Below the pieces are notes generated by a model. That model worked only from the letters and a program-made list of their open reading frames with translations, ran no database searches and had not been told where the DNA came from. 40,874 nt of DNA from NCBI GenBank assembly GCA_030145275.1, contig JAQYVV010000027.1:1-40874 (forward strand), read 5' to 3'. The first letter of the stretch is position 1; the number at the start of each line of letters is the position of its first letter. The translations under genes and the position numbers were made by a program. This DNA is from Desulfurivibrionaceae bacterium (GTDB taxonomy: Bacteria; Desulfobacterota; Desulfobulbia; Desulfobulbales; VMSU01). Below are positions 7,777-15,891 of this stretch, in pieces.

Positions 7777-8523
7777 ATGTTTAAAGAGAACCCATTTTTT
7801 GCAGCAATCCGTTTTTTAACCATCTTTCCTGTGCCGGGAAAAATTGGAATCGGTGAAAAAGGTTTACTTAACGCCGCGCCCTACTTCCCTCTAGTTGGGG
7901 TTCTGCTCGGTCTTCTTGCTTTTGGCTTGGGGCAATTTTTCTGCTCTTTTTTTGATCCTTTCCTTGCCTCTGTTATCCTGGTTTTTATGCTGGTTCTCTT
8001 TTCAGGAGGTCTGCATCTGGATGGGCTGGCCGACACAGCCGATGGTTTTTTCAGTTCACGACCGAGAGCAGAAATTTTAGAGATAATGCGTGACAGCCGC
8101 ATTGGTGTGATGGGAGTGTTTTGGGTTGTTGCCGTTCTTTTGCTGAAAATCGCGGCATTTTCCGGAATGAGCGGCAAAGAGGCGGGATTTGCCCTCTTCC
8201 TAATGCCTGTGGCTGGTCGCTCTCTGATGATAGTGGTGATGGCAATTCTTCCCTACGTCCGGGAAGAAGGGGGGCTGGCCACCCTCTTTTACAAACAGGC
8301 AACAGGCTGGAAAGCCTTATGGGCAATCTGTGTCTTGGCTTTGGCAGGGTGGTTTTTTGCAGGGGTGGTCGGACTTGCGGCGGCTGGCAGCTCGCTCTTT
8401 TTTGTGCTTTTGTTTGCCTGGTATTGTAAGAACAAAATAGGAGGGGCCACTGGCGATACCCTTGGGGCAAGCTGTGAGCTGGCTGAAATGGCTGTTGCTC
8501 TGTCATTTGCGATTAGTTTTTAA
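7777..8523 (+). CDS. cobS: Adenosylcobinamide-GDP ribazoletransferase CobS
   Basis: A 248-residue integral membrane enzyme that joins adenosylcobinamide-GDP and alpha-ribazole (or its phosphate) to form the complete cobamide. The start AIRFLTIFPVPG is typical, and the conserved acidic motif SGGLHLDGLADTADGFFSS (about residues 69-87) supplies the metal- and phosphate-binding aspartates. The rest is mostly hydrophobic, consistent with six or seven membrane helices. A second conserved block is IMRDSRIGVMG. The ATG at 7777 is preceded by GAAAGAAG. It is separated from cobT by an inserted palindromic element but remains co-directional with it. Confidence 0.95.
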   Translation: MFKENPFFAAIRFLTIFPVPGKIGIGEKGLLNAAPYFPLVGVLLGLLAFGLGQFFCSFFDPFLASVILVFMLVLFSGGLHLDGLADTADGFFSSRPRAEILEIMRDSRIGVMGVFWVVAVLLLKIAAFSGMSGKEAGFALFLMPVAGRSLMIVVMAILPYVREEGGLATLFYKQATGWKALWAICVLALAGWFFAGVVGLAAAGSSLFFVLLFAWYCKNKIGGATGDTLGASCELAEMAVALSFAISF

Positions 8524-8529
8524 GGAAAA

Positions 8530-8640
8530 GTTGCAAGTTGAAAGTTGAAAGATGGAAGATGGAAGTCGCGAGATGCGCGTTGCAAGATGCAAGATATGGA
8601 AACGGGAAAAGCAGTTTCCTTTCATCTTGCATCTTGCAAC
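8530..8640. repeat. Short tandem repeats and a 17-bp exact hairpin between cobS and cobDQ
   Basis: Short units such as AAGTTGAAAGTTGAAAG and GATGGAAGATGGAAG lie at 8537-8565. A hairpin follows: GTTGCAAGATGCAAGAT (8579-8595) is the exact reverse complement of 8624-8640, with inner GGAAAC and GTTTCC also pairing. A T-rich stretch follows at 8641-8656. It could act as an attenuator or RNA stabiliser inside the operon. Similar GTTGAAAG units recur at 16453-16470 and, on the other strand, near 22780-22805. Confidence 0.7.
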
Positions 8641-8672
8641 TTTCCACTATTTTTTAAGGTACTAAGTTAATA

Positions 8673-11252
8673 ATGAAAAATATTACACATCACGGCGGTA
8701 ATGTACATAAATTGGCCGCATCCTGCGGTCTAGAACCGGAAGGACTTTTGGATTTTTCAGCTAGTATCAATCCGTTGGGGCCGCCTGAGTACTTTCGATC
8801 CGTCATAAGCCGTAACTTGTCGAATATACTTCATTATCCTGATCCAGACTATTCGGTGCTGGTGCAGCATATTTGCAGCAAATATAAAGTTGCTCCAGAA
8901 AATGTTGTTGTTGGCAACGGCACCAGTGAACTTATTTTTACTCTGCCACGTCTGCTTCCGGTTAGCCGCTGTGTTATACCTGTGCCGGCCTACGTTGATT
9001 ATCAGAGGGCCTCTGAGCTTGTCGGACTTTCTGTGGAAAATATATATCTTTCAGAATCCCAAGGCTTTGAACTTGATTTTGACATCCTTGCCGCCGCGCT
9101 GCAGGGTAATGAAGCCGTTTTCCTTGGGCAGCCAAACAATCCGACCGGGGTAGCCTTTGATAAGCATAAATTGCTTGAGCTTGCCAAGGCCAATCCCGCA
9201 ACTTTTTTTATCATTGATGAGGCTTTTTCCGATTTTATTCCTGGCGATATCTCTTTATTTGCCGCTGTTCAAAATATTCCTGCCAATATCATTATTCTTA
9301 AATCCCTTACTAAATTTTATGCCATTCCGGGGCTTCGTCTAGGTTTTCTGAGAGCCGAACCCGAACTTGCCCGGAAACTGCGGGCCTCACTTGCCCCTTG
9401 GGGGGTGAACAGTCTGGCCTTAGCCCTGGGTGAAAAGATGTTGGCGGATCAGACCTATGCTGAAAAGAGCAGGGGAATTGTCGGTGAGCTGCGTGCCGGT
9501 TTACTGGATATGCTGCGGAAGGTGAATGGCCTGCGTGTCTTTAAGGCAACGGCAAATTACCTTCTTGTCAAAGTAGTGAAGCCGGGATGGGATGCTTTTG
9601 CACTCCAGGAAAAACTTCTCGAAAAGGGCATTGCCATAAGGGTGTGTGATAACTTTCTTGGCCTGGGAGCGAATTATTTACGCATAGCAGTACGGACTGA
9701 AGAGGAAAATATCGTCTTATATGAGGGCTTAAGCGAAATCTGCGGGGAGAAAAAAATAGTTTCCCGCAAAAAAAAGACCCCTTCTCTTATGTTTCAAGGG
9801 GCAGGCTCTGATGCCGGGAAATCTATTCTGACCACCGGACTTTGCCGGGTGCTGCTGCAGGACGGTCTCCAGGTTGCCCCCTTTAAATCCCAGAATATGT
9901 CGTTAAACTCTTTTGTAACAAGAGATGGTGGTGAAATGGGCCGGGCCCAGGTGGTCCAGGCCCAGGCCTGCAGGTTGGACCCGGAAACCCGCATGAATCC
10001 GATTCTGCTGAAACCGTCAAGTGATGTGGGCAGTCAGGTGATCGTCAATGGTCAACCTGTAGGTAATATGAGTGTTGAGGAGTATGTGGCCTATAAGCCT
10101 CAAGCTTTTAAGGCGGCTCAAGAAGCCTACGACTCACTTGCTGCAGATTATGATGCGGTTATCCTGGAAGGTGCGGGTAGTCCGGCAGAGGTCAATCTGA
10201 AAAGCCATGATATTGTCAATATGAATATGGCCCGCTATGCAAAAGCTCCTGTTCTTCTCATTGGAGATATTGATCGGGGCGGAATTTTCGCCTCCTTTGT
10301 CGGGACCATGGAAGTTCTCTCGGAGTGGGAGCGGCGTTTGGTGGCAGGATTTATTGTAAATCGATTTCGAGGCCGGGAAGCTCTTTTGGCAGACGCATTT
10401 GAATATACCATGAATCACACCGGCAGGCCGGTCTTCGGAGTTATCCCTTATCTGAAAAATCTCGGTCTGCCCGAAGAGGATTCGGTTGGTTTCAAAAAGG
10501 GTCTATTTGAAAAAAAGGCGCCTGAGGGCGGCCATGTGGTCATTGCCCTGATTGATCTTCCCCATATTTCAAATTTTACCGACTTTGAACCATTTCTTGC
10601 TGAACCGGATGTGCATCTGCTCATCGTTCGTCACCCGGAAGATCTCAAAAAACCTGATGCGGTCATTCTGCCTGGCAGCAAGAATGTGATTCACGATCTC
10701 AACTTTCTGCAAAGCAGCGGCTTGGCTGAGGCCATTGGCAACCTTGCTGAGGCGGGAAAAACGGAAGTAATTGGTATCTGTGGAGGCTTCCAGATGTTGG
10801 GCCAAAGGATTGCTGATCCTCACGGAATTGAGGCGGCTGGTGAACTTGATGGCCTTGCACTCCTTAATATGACGACGGTGCTTGAAAAAAGCAAGATCTT
10901 GGTGCGGCAGTCCGGCACCCATCTGGACTCAGGAATGGCTGTACATGGTTATGAAATTCATCATGGCCAGACACCGGCCAGGGAAACCCCAGCTTTACGG
11001 GATGAAAAGGGCTCGGAAAGTGGAGCAGTCTCAAAGAACAAAATGATCTGGGGAACCTATCTGCATGGCCTTTTTGATAGTGATACCTTCAGGCACTGGT
11101 TTGTCGAGAATTTAAGAGAGCGCCAAGGTCTGGCTGCTTTTTCCGGCAGGCGGTCGCTCTACGATCTTGAACCTGCCCTTGACCGACTGGCAGATGTGGT
11201 GCGAGAGCGTTTGGATATGGGGAAAATATATCAGCTGCTCGGTATCTCATGA
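8673..11252 (+). CDS. cobDQ: Fused threonine-phosphate decarboxylase (CobD) and cobyric acid synthase (CobQ)
   Basis: An 859-residue protein with two complete enzymes. Residues 1 to about 360 form a PLP-dependent aminotransferase-fold domain like CobD, which makes (R)-1-amino-2-propanol phosphate from threonine phosphate: LGQPNNPTG (151-159), IIDEAF (180-185) and SLTKFYAIPGLRLG with the PLP lysine K214. After a basic linker (about 358-369), residues 370-859 are CobQ, which amidates adenosylcobyrinic acid a,c-diamide. Signs are the P-loop-like FQGAGSDAGKS, the glutamine-amidotransferase nucleophile C703 in GICGGFQMLG, and H798 in GTYLHGLF. Both domains are of normal length with all key residues, so the fusion looks functional. 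Its stop overlaps the cbiB start (ATGA), giving translational coupling. Confidence 0.95.
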   Translation: MKNITHHGGNVHKLAASCGLEPEGLLDFSASINPLGPPEYFRSVISRNLSNILHYPDPDYSVLVQHICSKYKVAPENVVVGNGTSELIFTLPRLLPVSRCVIPVPAYVDYQRASELVGLSVENIYLSESQGFELDFDILAAALQGNEAVFLGQPNNPTGVAFDKHKLLELAKANPATFFIIDEAFSDFIPGDISLFAAVQNIPANIIILKSLTKFYAIPGLRLGFLRAEPELARKLRASLAPWGVNSLALALGEKMLADQTYAEKSRGIVGELRAGLLDMLRKVNGLRVFKATANYLLVKVVKPGWDAFALQEKLLEKGIAIRVCDNFLGLGANYLRIAVRTEEENIVLYEGLSEICGEKKIVSRKKKTPSLMFQGAGSDAGKSILTTGLCRVLLQDGLQVAPFKSQNMSLNSFVTRDGGEMGRAQVVQAQACRLDPETRMNPILLKPSSDVGSQVIVNGQPVGNMSVEEYVAYKPQAFKAAQEAYDSLAADYDAVILEGAGSPAEVNLKSHDIVNMNMARYAKAPVLLIGDIDRGGIFASFVGTMEVLSEWERRLVAGFIVNRFRGREALLADAFEYTMNHTGRPVFGVIPYLKNLGLPEEDSVGFKKGLFEKKAPEGGHVVIALIDLPHISNFTDFEPFLAEPDVHLLIVRHPEDLKKPDAVILPGSKNVIHDLNFLQSSGLAEAIGNLAEAGKTEVIGICGGFQMLGQRIADPHGIEAAGELDGLALLNMTTVLEKSKILVRQSGTHLDSGMAVHGYEIHHGQTPARETPALRDEKGSESGAVSKNKMIWGTYLHGLFDSDTFRHWFVENLRERQGLAAFSGRRSLYDLEPALDRLADVVRERLDMGKIYQLLGIS

Positions 11253-12190
11253 GCCTTGAACTGCAAATTATTACGGCCTTTCTTTTGGATCAGTTGTTGG
11301 GGGATCCGCGCAGGTTCCCCCATCCGGTGAAATTTATCGGGAGCCTGGCTCTTGCGGCCGAAGAGTGCTTACGGAAAATAATAAGCAGTGAGAAGAGGGC
11401 GGGGATTATCGCCGTGCTTCTGGTTTTATCTCTAACGGGAGGCTCTGTCTCACTTATTCTATATTGGGCAGCTAAATTTTCTTGGCTCTACGATGTTTTC
11501 GCTGTCTACTTTCTCTATACCGCTTTTGCGGCAAGGGATCTGGCAGAACATAGTAAAAAGGTCTATGCTGCTCTTGCCCATGGAGATTTAAGCGGAGCCC
11601 GAAGCCAGGTTGCAATGATAGTGGGCCGAGATACTGCCTCTTTGGATGAAGAGGGGGTTGGGCGGGCCTGTATTGAATCGGTGGCCGAGAACCTTGTGGA
11701 CGGGGTGACGGCACCGCTCTTTTGGGCGGCAGTGGCTGGACCTGTCGGTGCATTGCTTTATAAAGCAGTAAACACGATGGATTCTCTTTTTGGCTATAAA
11801 AACGAGAAATATATCCATTTCGGCTGGGCCGCTGCCAAGTTGGATGACCTTGCCAATTGGCTGCCGGCGCGAATAACCGCCTTGTCTCTTATTGTCGCTG
11901 CCTTTGTGATCAGACTTGATGCTATGCGGGCTTATAAAATATGGCGGCGGGACAGAAGGAAACATGCAAGTCCTAATTCCGCCCAAACTGAGGCAGCAGC
12001 AGCTGGCGCCTTAGGTATTCAATTGGGTGGAGCTAGTTTTTATTTCGGCATCTTACAGGAAAAACCAACTATTGGAGATGCGGGGAAAAAAATAGAGCCA
12101 GCTGATATTGCTCTGGGCAATAGATTGATGTTGGCAACCTCTATTTGTACAGGATTTTTCTTCCTCTTAATCCGGGGGCTTCTCTTATGA
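11249..12190 (+). CDS. cbiB: Adenosylcobinamide-phosphate synthase CbiB
   Basis: A 313-residue membrane protein of the CbiB (CobD in the aerobic nomenclature) family, which attaches aminopropanol phosphate to adenosylcobyric acid. Signatures are LLDQLLGDPRRFPHPVKFIG at the N-terminus, IVGRDTASLDEEGVGRACIE with SVAENLVDG in the centre, YKAVNTMDSLFGYKNE, and AGALGIQLGG near the C-terminus. Several hydrophobic helices fit the known membrane location. It is coupled by ATGA overlaps both to the upstream cobDQ fusion, which makes its two substrates, and to the downstream dehydrogenase. This order puts substrate production and use side by side. Confidence 0.95.
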   Translation: MSLELQIITAFLLDQLLGDPRRFPHPVKFIGSLALAAEECLRKIISSEKRAGIIAVLLVLSLTGGSVSLILYWAAKFSWLYDVFAVYFLYTAFAARDLAEHSKKVYAALAHGDLSGARSQVAMIVGRDTASLDEEGVGRACIESVAENLVDGVTAPLFWAAVAGPVGALLYKAVNTMDSLFGYKNEKYIHFGWAAAKLDDLANWLPARITALSLIVAAFVIRLDAMRAYKIWRRDRRKHASPNSAQTEAAAAGALGIQLGGASFYFGILQEKPTIGDAGKKIEPADIALGNRLMLATSICTGFFFLLIRGLLL

Positions 12191-13164
12191 TAGCTGCATA
12201 TCTCAGCGAGGCTCAAAAACTTATTTTGGGAGATGCCGCAGCAGGAGAGCCGCTCGTAACTATCAGGGCTTGCGGAGTCTGCCAGTCCGATTTCAAGGCG
12301 TTCGCAAATCCACCCGCTAATATGCATTTGCCCAGGGTCTTGGGGCATGAGATAGTAGGCATACTTGAAAAAGACAGGCCGGAACAGGGGCTGTGTCGTG
12401 GTGATCGGGTGGCGCTCTGGCCCGCTCTCTGCTGTGGAAAATGCTATTACTGTAAGAGCGGACGGGAAAATCTCTGCCCTGAGGTGCAAATTTTTGGCTA
12501 TCATCTTGATGGTGGTTTTAGGACGGGATTCTCTTTCTCAGTAGATAGGGAAAAGAACTTACGCCTCTATAAAATTCCCGAAAAGCTCTCTTTTACAGAG
12601 GCCGTTTTCGCAGAGCCTTTGGCTTGTGTCTTGAACGCTTTAGAAAAAGTAGTTTTTATTCCAAAAAGTTGTCTGGTTGTTGGTGCCGGGGGTATGGGAC
12701 GCTTAGCAATTAGGGCGATACAGTCACGCTGGCCGAGCAAAGTTTTTGTACATGATATTGATGCCTGGCGACTGCAACAGGCAGAGTCTGAGTGTCAGAG
12801 GTCTCAGGGCGAAGAGGTTGACCTTGTCTTTATGGCAGCATCGACGGGCTTGGCCCTTGAATATGGCCTCGATCACCTTGCTCCTGGGGGAATGGCCCTT
12901 CTCTTCTCAGGGATGGATAGGGATGATACGAGTTCTTTCGCTATTCCGCATAACAGGGTGCATCAAAAGGAACAGCAGCTTACCGGGGCTTATGGTTGTT
13001 GTCCTCGTCACATAAAGGATGCCTTGCGACTCATGGAAACAGATGCAGTTCCTGTTGCTGATTTGATCAGCAGGACAATGGAGTTGACTGATTTGCCCCA
13101 GGTTTTGGCGGAAAAGGATTATAGCGAATATAAAACAGTCATAATATGTGATGAGAACAATTAG
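12187..13164 (+). CDS. Zinc-dependent medium-chain alcohol dehydrogenase
   Basis: A 325-residue medium-chain dehydrogenase/reductase. The catalytic-zinc site has C29 in ACGVCQSD and H54-E55 in LGHEIVG. The structural-zinc cysteines are C83, C86, C89 and C97 (C-x2-C-x2-C-x7-C). The nucleotide fold carries VVGAGGMG. The family includes sorbitol, threonine and other secondary-alcohol dehydrogenases; the substrate is not readable. The ATG at 12187 overlaps the cbiB stop as ATGA, so it is preferred over an in-frame start at 12145 inside cbiB. Tight coupling to cobDQ-cbiB suggests a link to cobamide synthesis, possibly the aminopropanol branch, but that is inference. This dehydrogenase is not a standard member of such operons. 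Confidence 0.85.
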   Translation: MIAAYLSEAQKLILGDAAAGEPLVTIRACGVCQSDFKAFANPPANMHLPRVLGHEIVGILEKDRPEQGLCRGDRVALWPALCCGKCYYCKSGRENLCPEVQIFGYHLDGGFRTGFSFSVDREKNLRLYKIPEKLSFTEAVFAEPLACVLNALEKVVFIPKSCLVVGAGGMGRLAIRAIQSRWPSKVFVHDIDAWRLQQAESECQRSQGEEVDLVFMAASTGLALEYGLDHLAPGGMALLFSGMDRDDTSSFAIPHNRVHQKEQQLTGAYGCCPRHIKDALRLMETDAVPVADLISRTMELTDLPQVLAEKDYSEYKTVIICDENN

Positions 13165-13200
13165 ATGGGTAAGATGATCCCGGCAGATTAAAGATAAAAA

Positions 13201-13321
13201 GTAAGCGCTCCATGAACACCCCGCTGCACGTGATCGAACCCCGTGATATACAGGGGGTATAATCGCGTGGCTCGATCACGCACATCGGGGTGCCCCTGAA
13301 ACGCCTACGGACTCAGGGTTA
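13201..13321. repeat. 121-bp palindromic repeat, copy 1
   Basis: It begins GTAAGCGCTCCATGAACACC, forms a long hairpin with arms CACCCCG/CGGGGTG and GTGATCGA/TCGATCAC, and ends near ACTCAGGGTTA. An inverted copy at 36443-36563 differs at only two positions by my alignment. A 12-bp direct repeat TAAAGATAAAAA lies at 13189-13200 and again at 13351-13362, suggesting insertion of the intervening 150 bp. It separates the cob operon from the following gene group and may end transcription there. Confidence 0.8.
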
Positions 13322-13372
13322 TACAATCTTGGGTGTACTTAATTAATCTCTAAAGATAAAAAGAGTGGCAAT

Positions 13373-14479
13373 ATGAACTTCGACGAGAAAGTACTACGAG
13401 AATTTGGCCGAGTTATCGGAAGATTAAACAGCGGCGAAAACCTCAGTCGTGAGGAAGCAAAAGAGTGTTATCGGCAGGTTATTCTCTCCGAACAGCCTGA
13501 GCTGCAGCAGGGTGCCTTTCTGGCGGCCCATTTAATGAAAGGGCCGACGACAGCAGAACTGAGTGGGGCTTGGGATGCGCTTTATGAGTATGATACCGCG
13601 ACCATTAACCCATCTTTTCCGGAAGATTGCTGTGATATAGTTGGTACAGGTTCGGACGCGCTTAAAACGGTAAATGTTTCAACTCCTGCCGCCTTCATCG
13701 CAGCGGCCTGCGGGGTGAAAATTGCCAAAAAGGGTGCAAGATTGGTCACTGGGGTCTCGGGTGCCACAGATATTCTGGAAATATTGGGGCTTGATATGAA
13801 CACTCCGCTGACTGAGGCCAATAGCTGTCTTGAAGAGCATGGCATCTGTTATCTGCCTGGGGAATTGTTTTTACAGGCGGGATGGGGTAGGCTCATTCAG
13901 TCAATGCGTTTCACCTCTGCCTTTAATATCATCGGTCCTTTGACAAAACCATGTGAAAAGACCAGTAGTATTGTTATTGGGGCCTATGCCGAAAATATTT
14001 GCCCGCAACTTATAGAAGTGCTGGCCGAAACGGGAACAAAAGCGGCCATGTCTCCTTATGGGATGAGTGATAAGCATGATAAAAACCTGGGCATAGATGA
14101 GATATCCACCTGCGGTCCAACCAGGATGGTTGAACTACTGGACGGCGCTGTAGAGACATATACCCTTGAACCGGAGGATTTCGGGGTGAAACGATGTTCT
14201 TTCGAAAAGGTTGCCAGTATGGGGTCGGCCCAGGAAAACGCAGAAGCTGTAGTGCGGGTCTTGCAAGGCCTTGATGAAGGTCCGTTGGCTGACCTGTTTT
14301 CGGTCAATGCAGCAGCAGCCCTACGGGTTTCCGGGGTTGAAAAAGATCTCAAAAAAGGGACACAAATGGCCAGGGAATCTTTAGCCTCTGGCGCCCCGTT
14401 GCGGAAATTAAAACGGCTCATTGAATACCAAGGTGGTGCAAGCGGTTCCGCTCAACTTGAAAAAATGTGCGATTTATAA
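13373..14479 (+). CDS. TrpD-family phosphoribosyltransferase paralogue
   Basis: A 368-residue member of the class III (anthranilate phosphoribosyltransferase, TrpD) family. The PRPP-binding loop is GTGSDALKTVNVSTPAAF (91-108), close to the G-T-G-G-D-x-x-x-T-x-N-x-S-T of TrpD, and SAFNIIGPLTKP matches the usual F-N-x-x-G-P-L-T-N-P. Positions that hold the acceptor in true TrpD differ: K-H-G-N-R reads KKGAR (119-123), and the P-L-x-H-P-A-M segment reads LFLQAGWG (165-172). This suggests that the base being ribosylated is not anthranilate. No other tryptophan genes are near; the neighbours are cobamide genes and nikR. A role in activating a cobamide lower ligand is possible but unproven. Confidence 0.8.
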   Translation: MNFDEKVLREFGRVIGRLNSGENLSREEAKECYRQVILSEQPELQQGAFLAAHLMKGPTTAELSGAWDALYEYDTATINPSFPEDCCDIVGTGSDALKTVNVSTPAAFIAAACGVKIAKKGARLVTGVSGATDILEILGLDMNTPLTEANSCLEEHGICYLPGELFLQAGWGRLIQSMRFTSAFNIIGPLTKPCEKTSSIVIGAYAENICPQLIEVLAETGTKAAMSPYGMSDKHDKNLGIDEISTCGPTRMVELLDGAVETYTLEPEDFGVKRCSFEKVASMGSAQENAEAVVRVLQGLDEGPLADLFSVNAAAALRVSGVEKDLKKGTQMARESLASGAPLRKLKRLIEYQGGASGSAQLEKMCDL

Positions 14480-14489
14480 CTAGGACGAA

Positions 14490-15446
14490 ATGGACATTGC
14501 TTTTTTATGGAACGGTCTTGGCTGGCCTCTGACCAAGCTCCTCTGTTTTGTGTCTCTGGGGCTTCTGGTGGCAAATTTTATTGAGTCTTTGAACTGGACC
14601 CATAAAATTGCAAAACTGTCTGGGCCGCTTATCCGGATTGGCCACCTGCCGGCAACTGTCGGTGGTTCTTTTTCCATGGCTTTTTTCTCGGGCGTTGCCG
14701 CAAATACTATGCTTTCTGAAGCATATGAGCAGAAGAAAATATCAAAAAAGCAATTAATCCTGGGCAACCTGTTTAACAGCCTTCCCACCTATTTTTTGCA
14801 TCTTCCCACCCTCTTTTTTATAACCGTTCCCTTAATTAAAGGGGCTGCCGTTATCTATGTAGGCCTTACGTTGTTGGCCGCATTTTTGCGGACGGCATTT
14901 ATTTTGCTGGTCAGCCGTTTTTTACTTAAGTCAGAAAATGGGGGTAAGCATCAAGCCGAGAGCCGGCAGGCCGAGCGATCCACCTTGCAACAGGCCATGA
15001 AAAAAACCTGGAAACGGTTTAAAAAGAGATTTAGAAAAATAGCCATATTCACCGTGCCGATCTATACTCTCATCTTCTTTTTGCATCTATGGGGCCTCTT
15101 TGATTGGCTGGAGGGGGCCTTGGCTGAAAACATTGGTATCCTCTCCTGGATTAACCCCGAGGCAATCAGTATTGTGGTCTTTCACCTGGCGGCTGAAATG
15201 ACCGCAGGAGTGGCTGCGGCTGGCGCCTTGCTTGATGCCGGGCAGTTGAGCTACCGAGAGATCATTCTTGCCCTCTTGGTCGGCAATGTTCTTTCTTCTC
15301 CCATGCGGGCGGTACGGCATCAGTTTCCCTATTATGCCGGGATATTTTCACCGCGGCTGGCACTTGAATTGATTATCTACAGCCAGGCATTTCGCATAGG
15401 GAGTATTATAATTGTGGGTGTTGCGTATTATTTTTGGACGAGTTAA
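14490..15446 (+). CDS. Gate-domain (nucleoside-recognition type) membrane protein
   Basis: A 318-residue membrane protein with about seven hydrophobic segments and a basic cytoplasmic loop near residues 150-185. Paired repeats resemble the Gate domain of FeoB, SpmA/SpmB and nucleoside transporters: [20 protein letters not shown] in the first half, and [20 protein letters not shown] with [20 protein letters not shown] in the second. It starts 10 bp after the TrpD-like gene and ends 14 bp before nikR, so the three are probably one transcript. Linkage to a nickel-responsive regulator suggests a metal permease, for nickel or perhaps cobalt. This is a context inference; Gate proteins have varied substrates. 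Confidence 0.75.
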   Translation: MDIAFLWNGLGWPLTKLLCFVSLGLLVANFIESLNWTHKIAKLSGPLIRIGHLPATVGGSFSMAFFSGVAANTMLSEAYEQKKISKKQLILGNLFNSLPTYFLHLPTLFFITVPLIKGAAVIYVGLTLLAAFLRTAFILLVSRFLLKSENGGKHQAESRQAERSTLQQAMKKTWKRFKKRFRKIAIFTVPIYTLIFFLHLWGLFDWLEGALAENIGILSWINPEAISIVVFHLAAEMTAGVAAAGALLDAGQLSYREIILALLVGNVLSSPMRAVRHQFPYYAGIFSPRLALELIIYSQAFRIGSIIIVGVAYYFWTS

Positions 15447-15460
15447 CAACAGGTGGAACT

Positions 15461-15877
15461 ATGAAAGAGACAGTGCGGTTTGGTATTTCATTAGAGGGGC
15501 AACTACTCAACAGTTTTGATGAGTTGATTCATTCCAAAGGGTACGATAACCGTTCCGAGGCGATTCGTGATCTTATCCGCAATTCCTTGGTGGAGGAGCA
15601 GTGGCACGAAAAGGATGAGGAGACAGTGGGTACCGTGACCCTGGTTTATGACCACCATACGCGGGAACTTTCCGACAAGCTAACTGAGCATCAACACTCG
15701 CACCATGAGGCCATTATCTCCTCTATGCATATTCATCTTGATGCCCACCATTGTTTAGAAGTTGTTGTTATGAAAGGAAAAAGCAGGGTTATTAAAAAAC
15801 TGGCAGACGAATTGATTAGCACCAAAGGAATTAAGCACGGTAAGCTTGTGACCACAACAACGGGCAAGTTTCTGTAA
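15461..15877 (+). CDS. nikR: Nickel-responsive regulator NikR
   Basis: A 138-residue ribbon-helix-helix and ACT-type repressor. The DNA-binding part is residues 1-45 ([20 protein letters not shown], then [13 protein letters not shown]). The nickel ligands of the E. coli protein (H76, H87, H89, C95) have counterparts at H79, H90, H92 and C98 with identical spacing in the last three. The ATG at 15461 follows AGGTGG; an in-frame ATG at 15434 lies inside the preceding gene and is rejected. It should control nickel uptake or nickel-enzyme genes. No clear dyad operator was found upstream of its own gene group. Confidence 0.93.
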   Translation: MKETVRFGISLEGQLLNSFDELIHSKGYDNRSEAIRDLIRNSLVEEQWHEKDEETVGTVTLVYDHHTRELSDKLTEHQHSHHEAIISSMHIHLDAHHCLEVVVMKGKSRVIKKLADELISTKGIKHGKLVTTTTGKFL

Positions 15878-15891
15878 GGGGAGCACTAGTT

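Noticed and set aside
13201..13321. Retron or group II intron RNA
   Set aside because: There is a long hairpin but no reverse transcriptase gene nearby and no intron domain V; a dispersed repeat explains it better.
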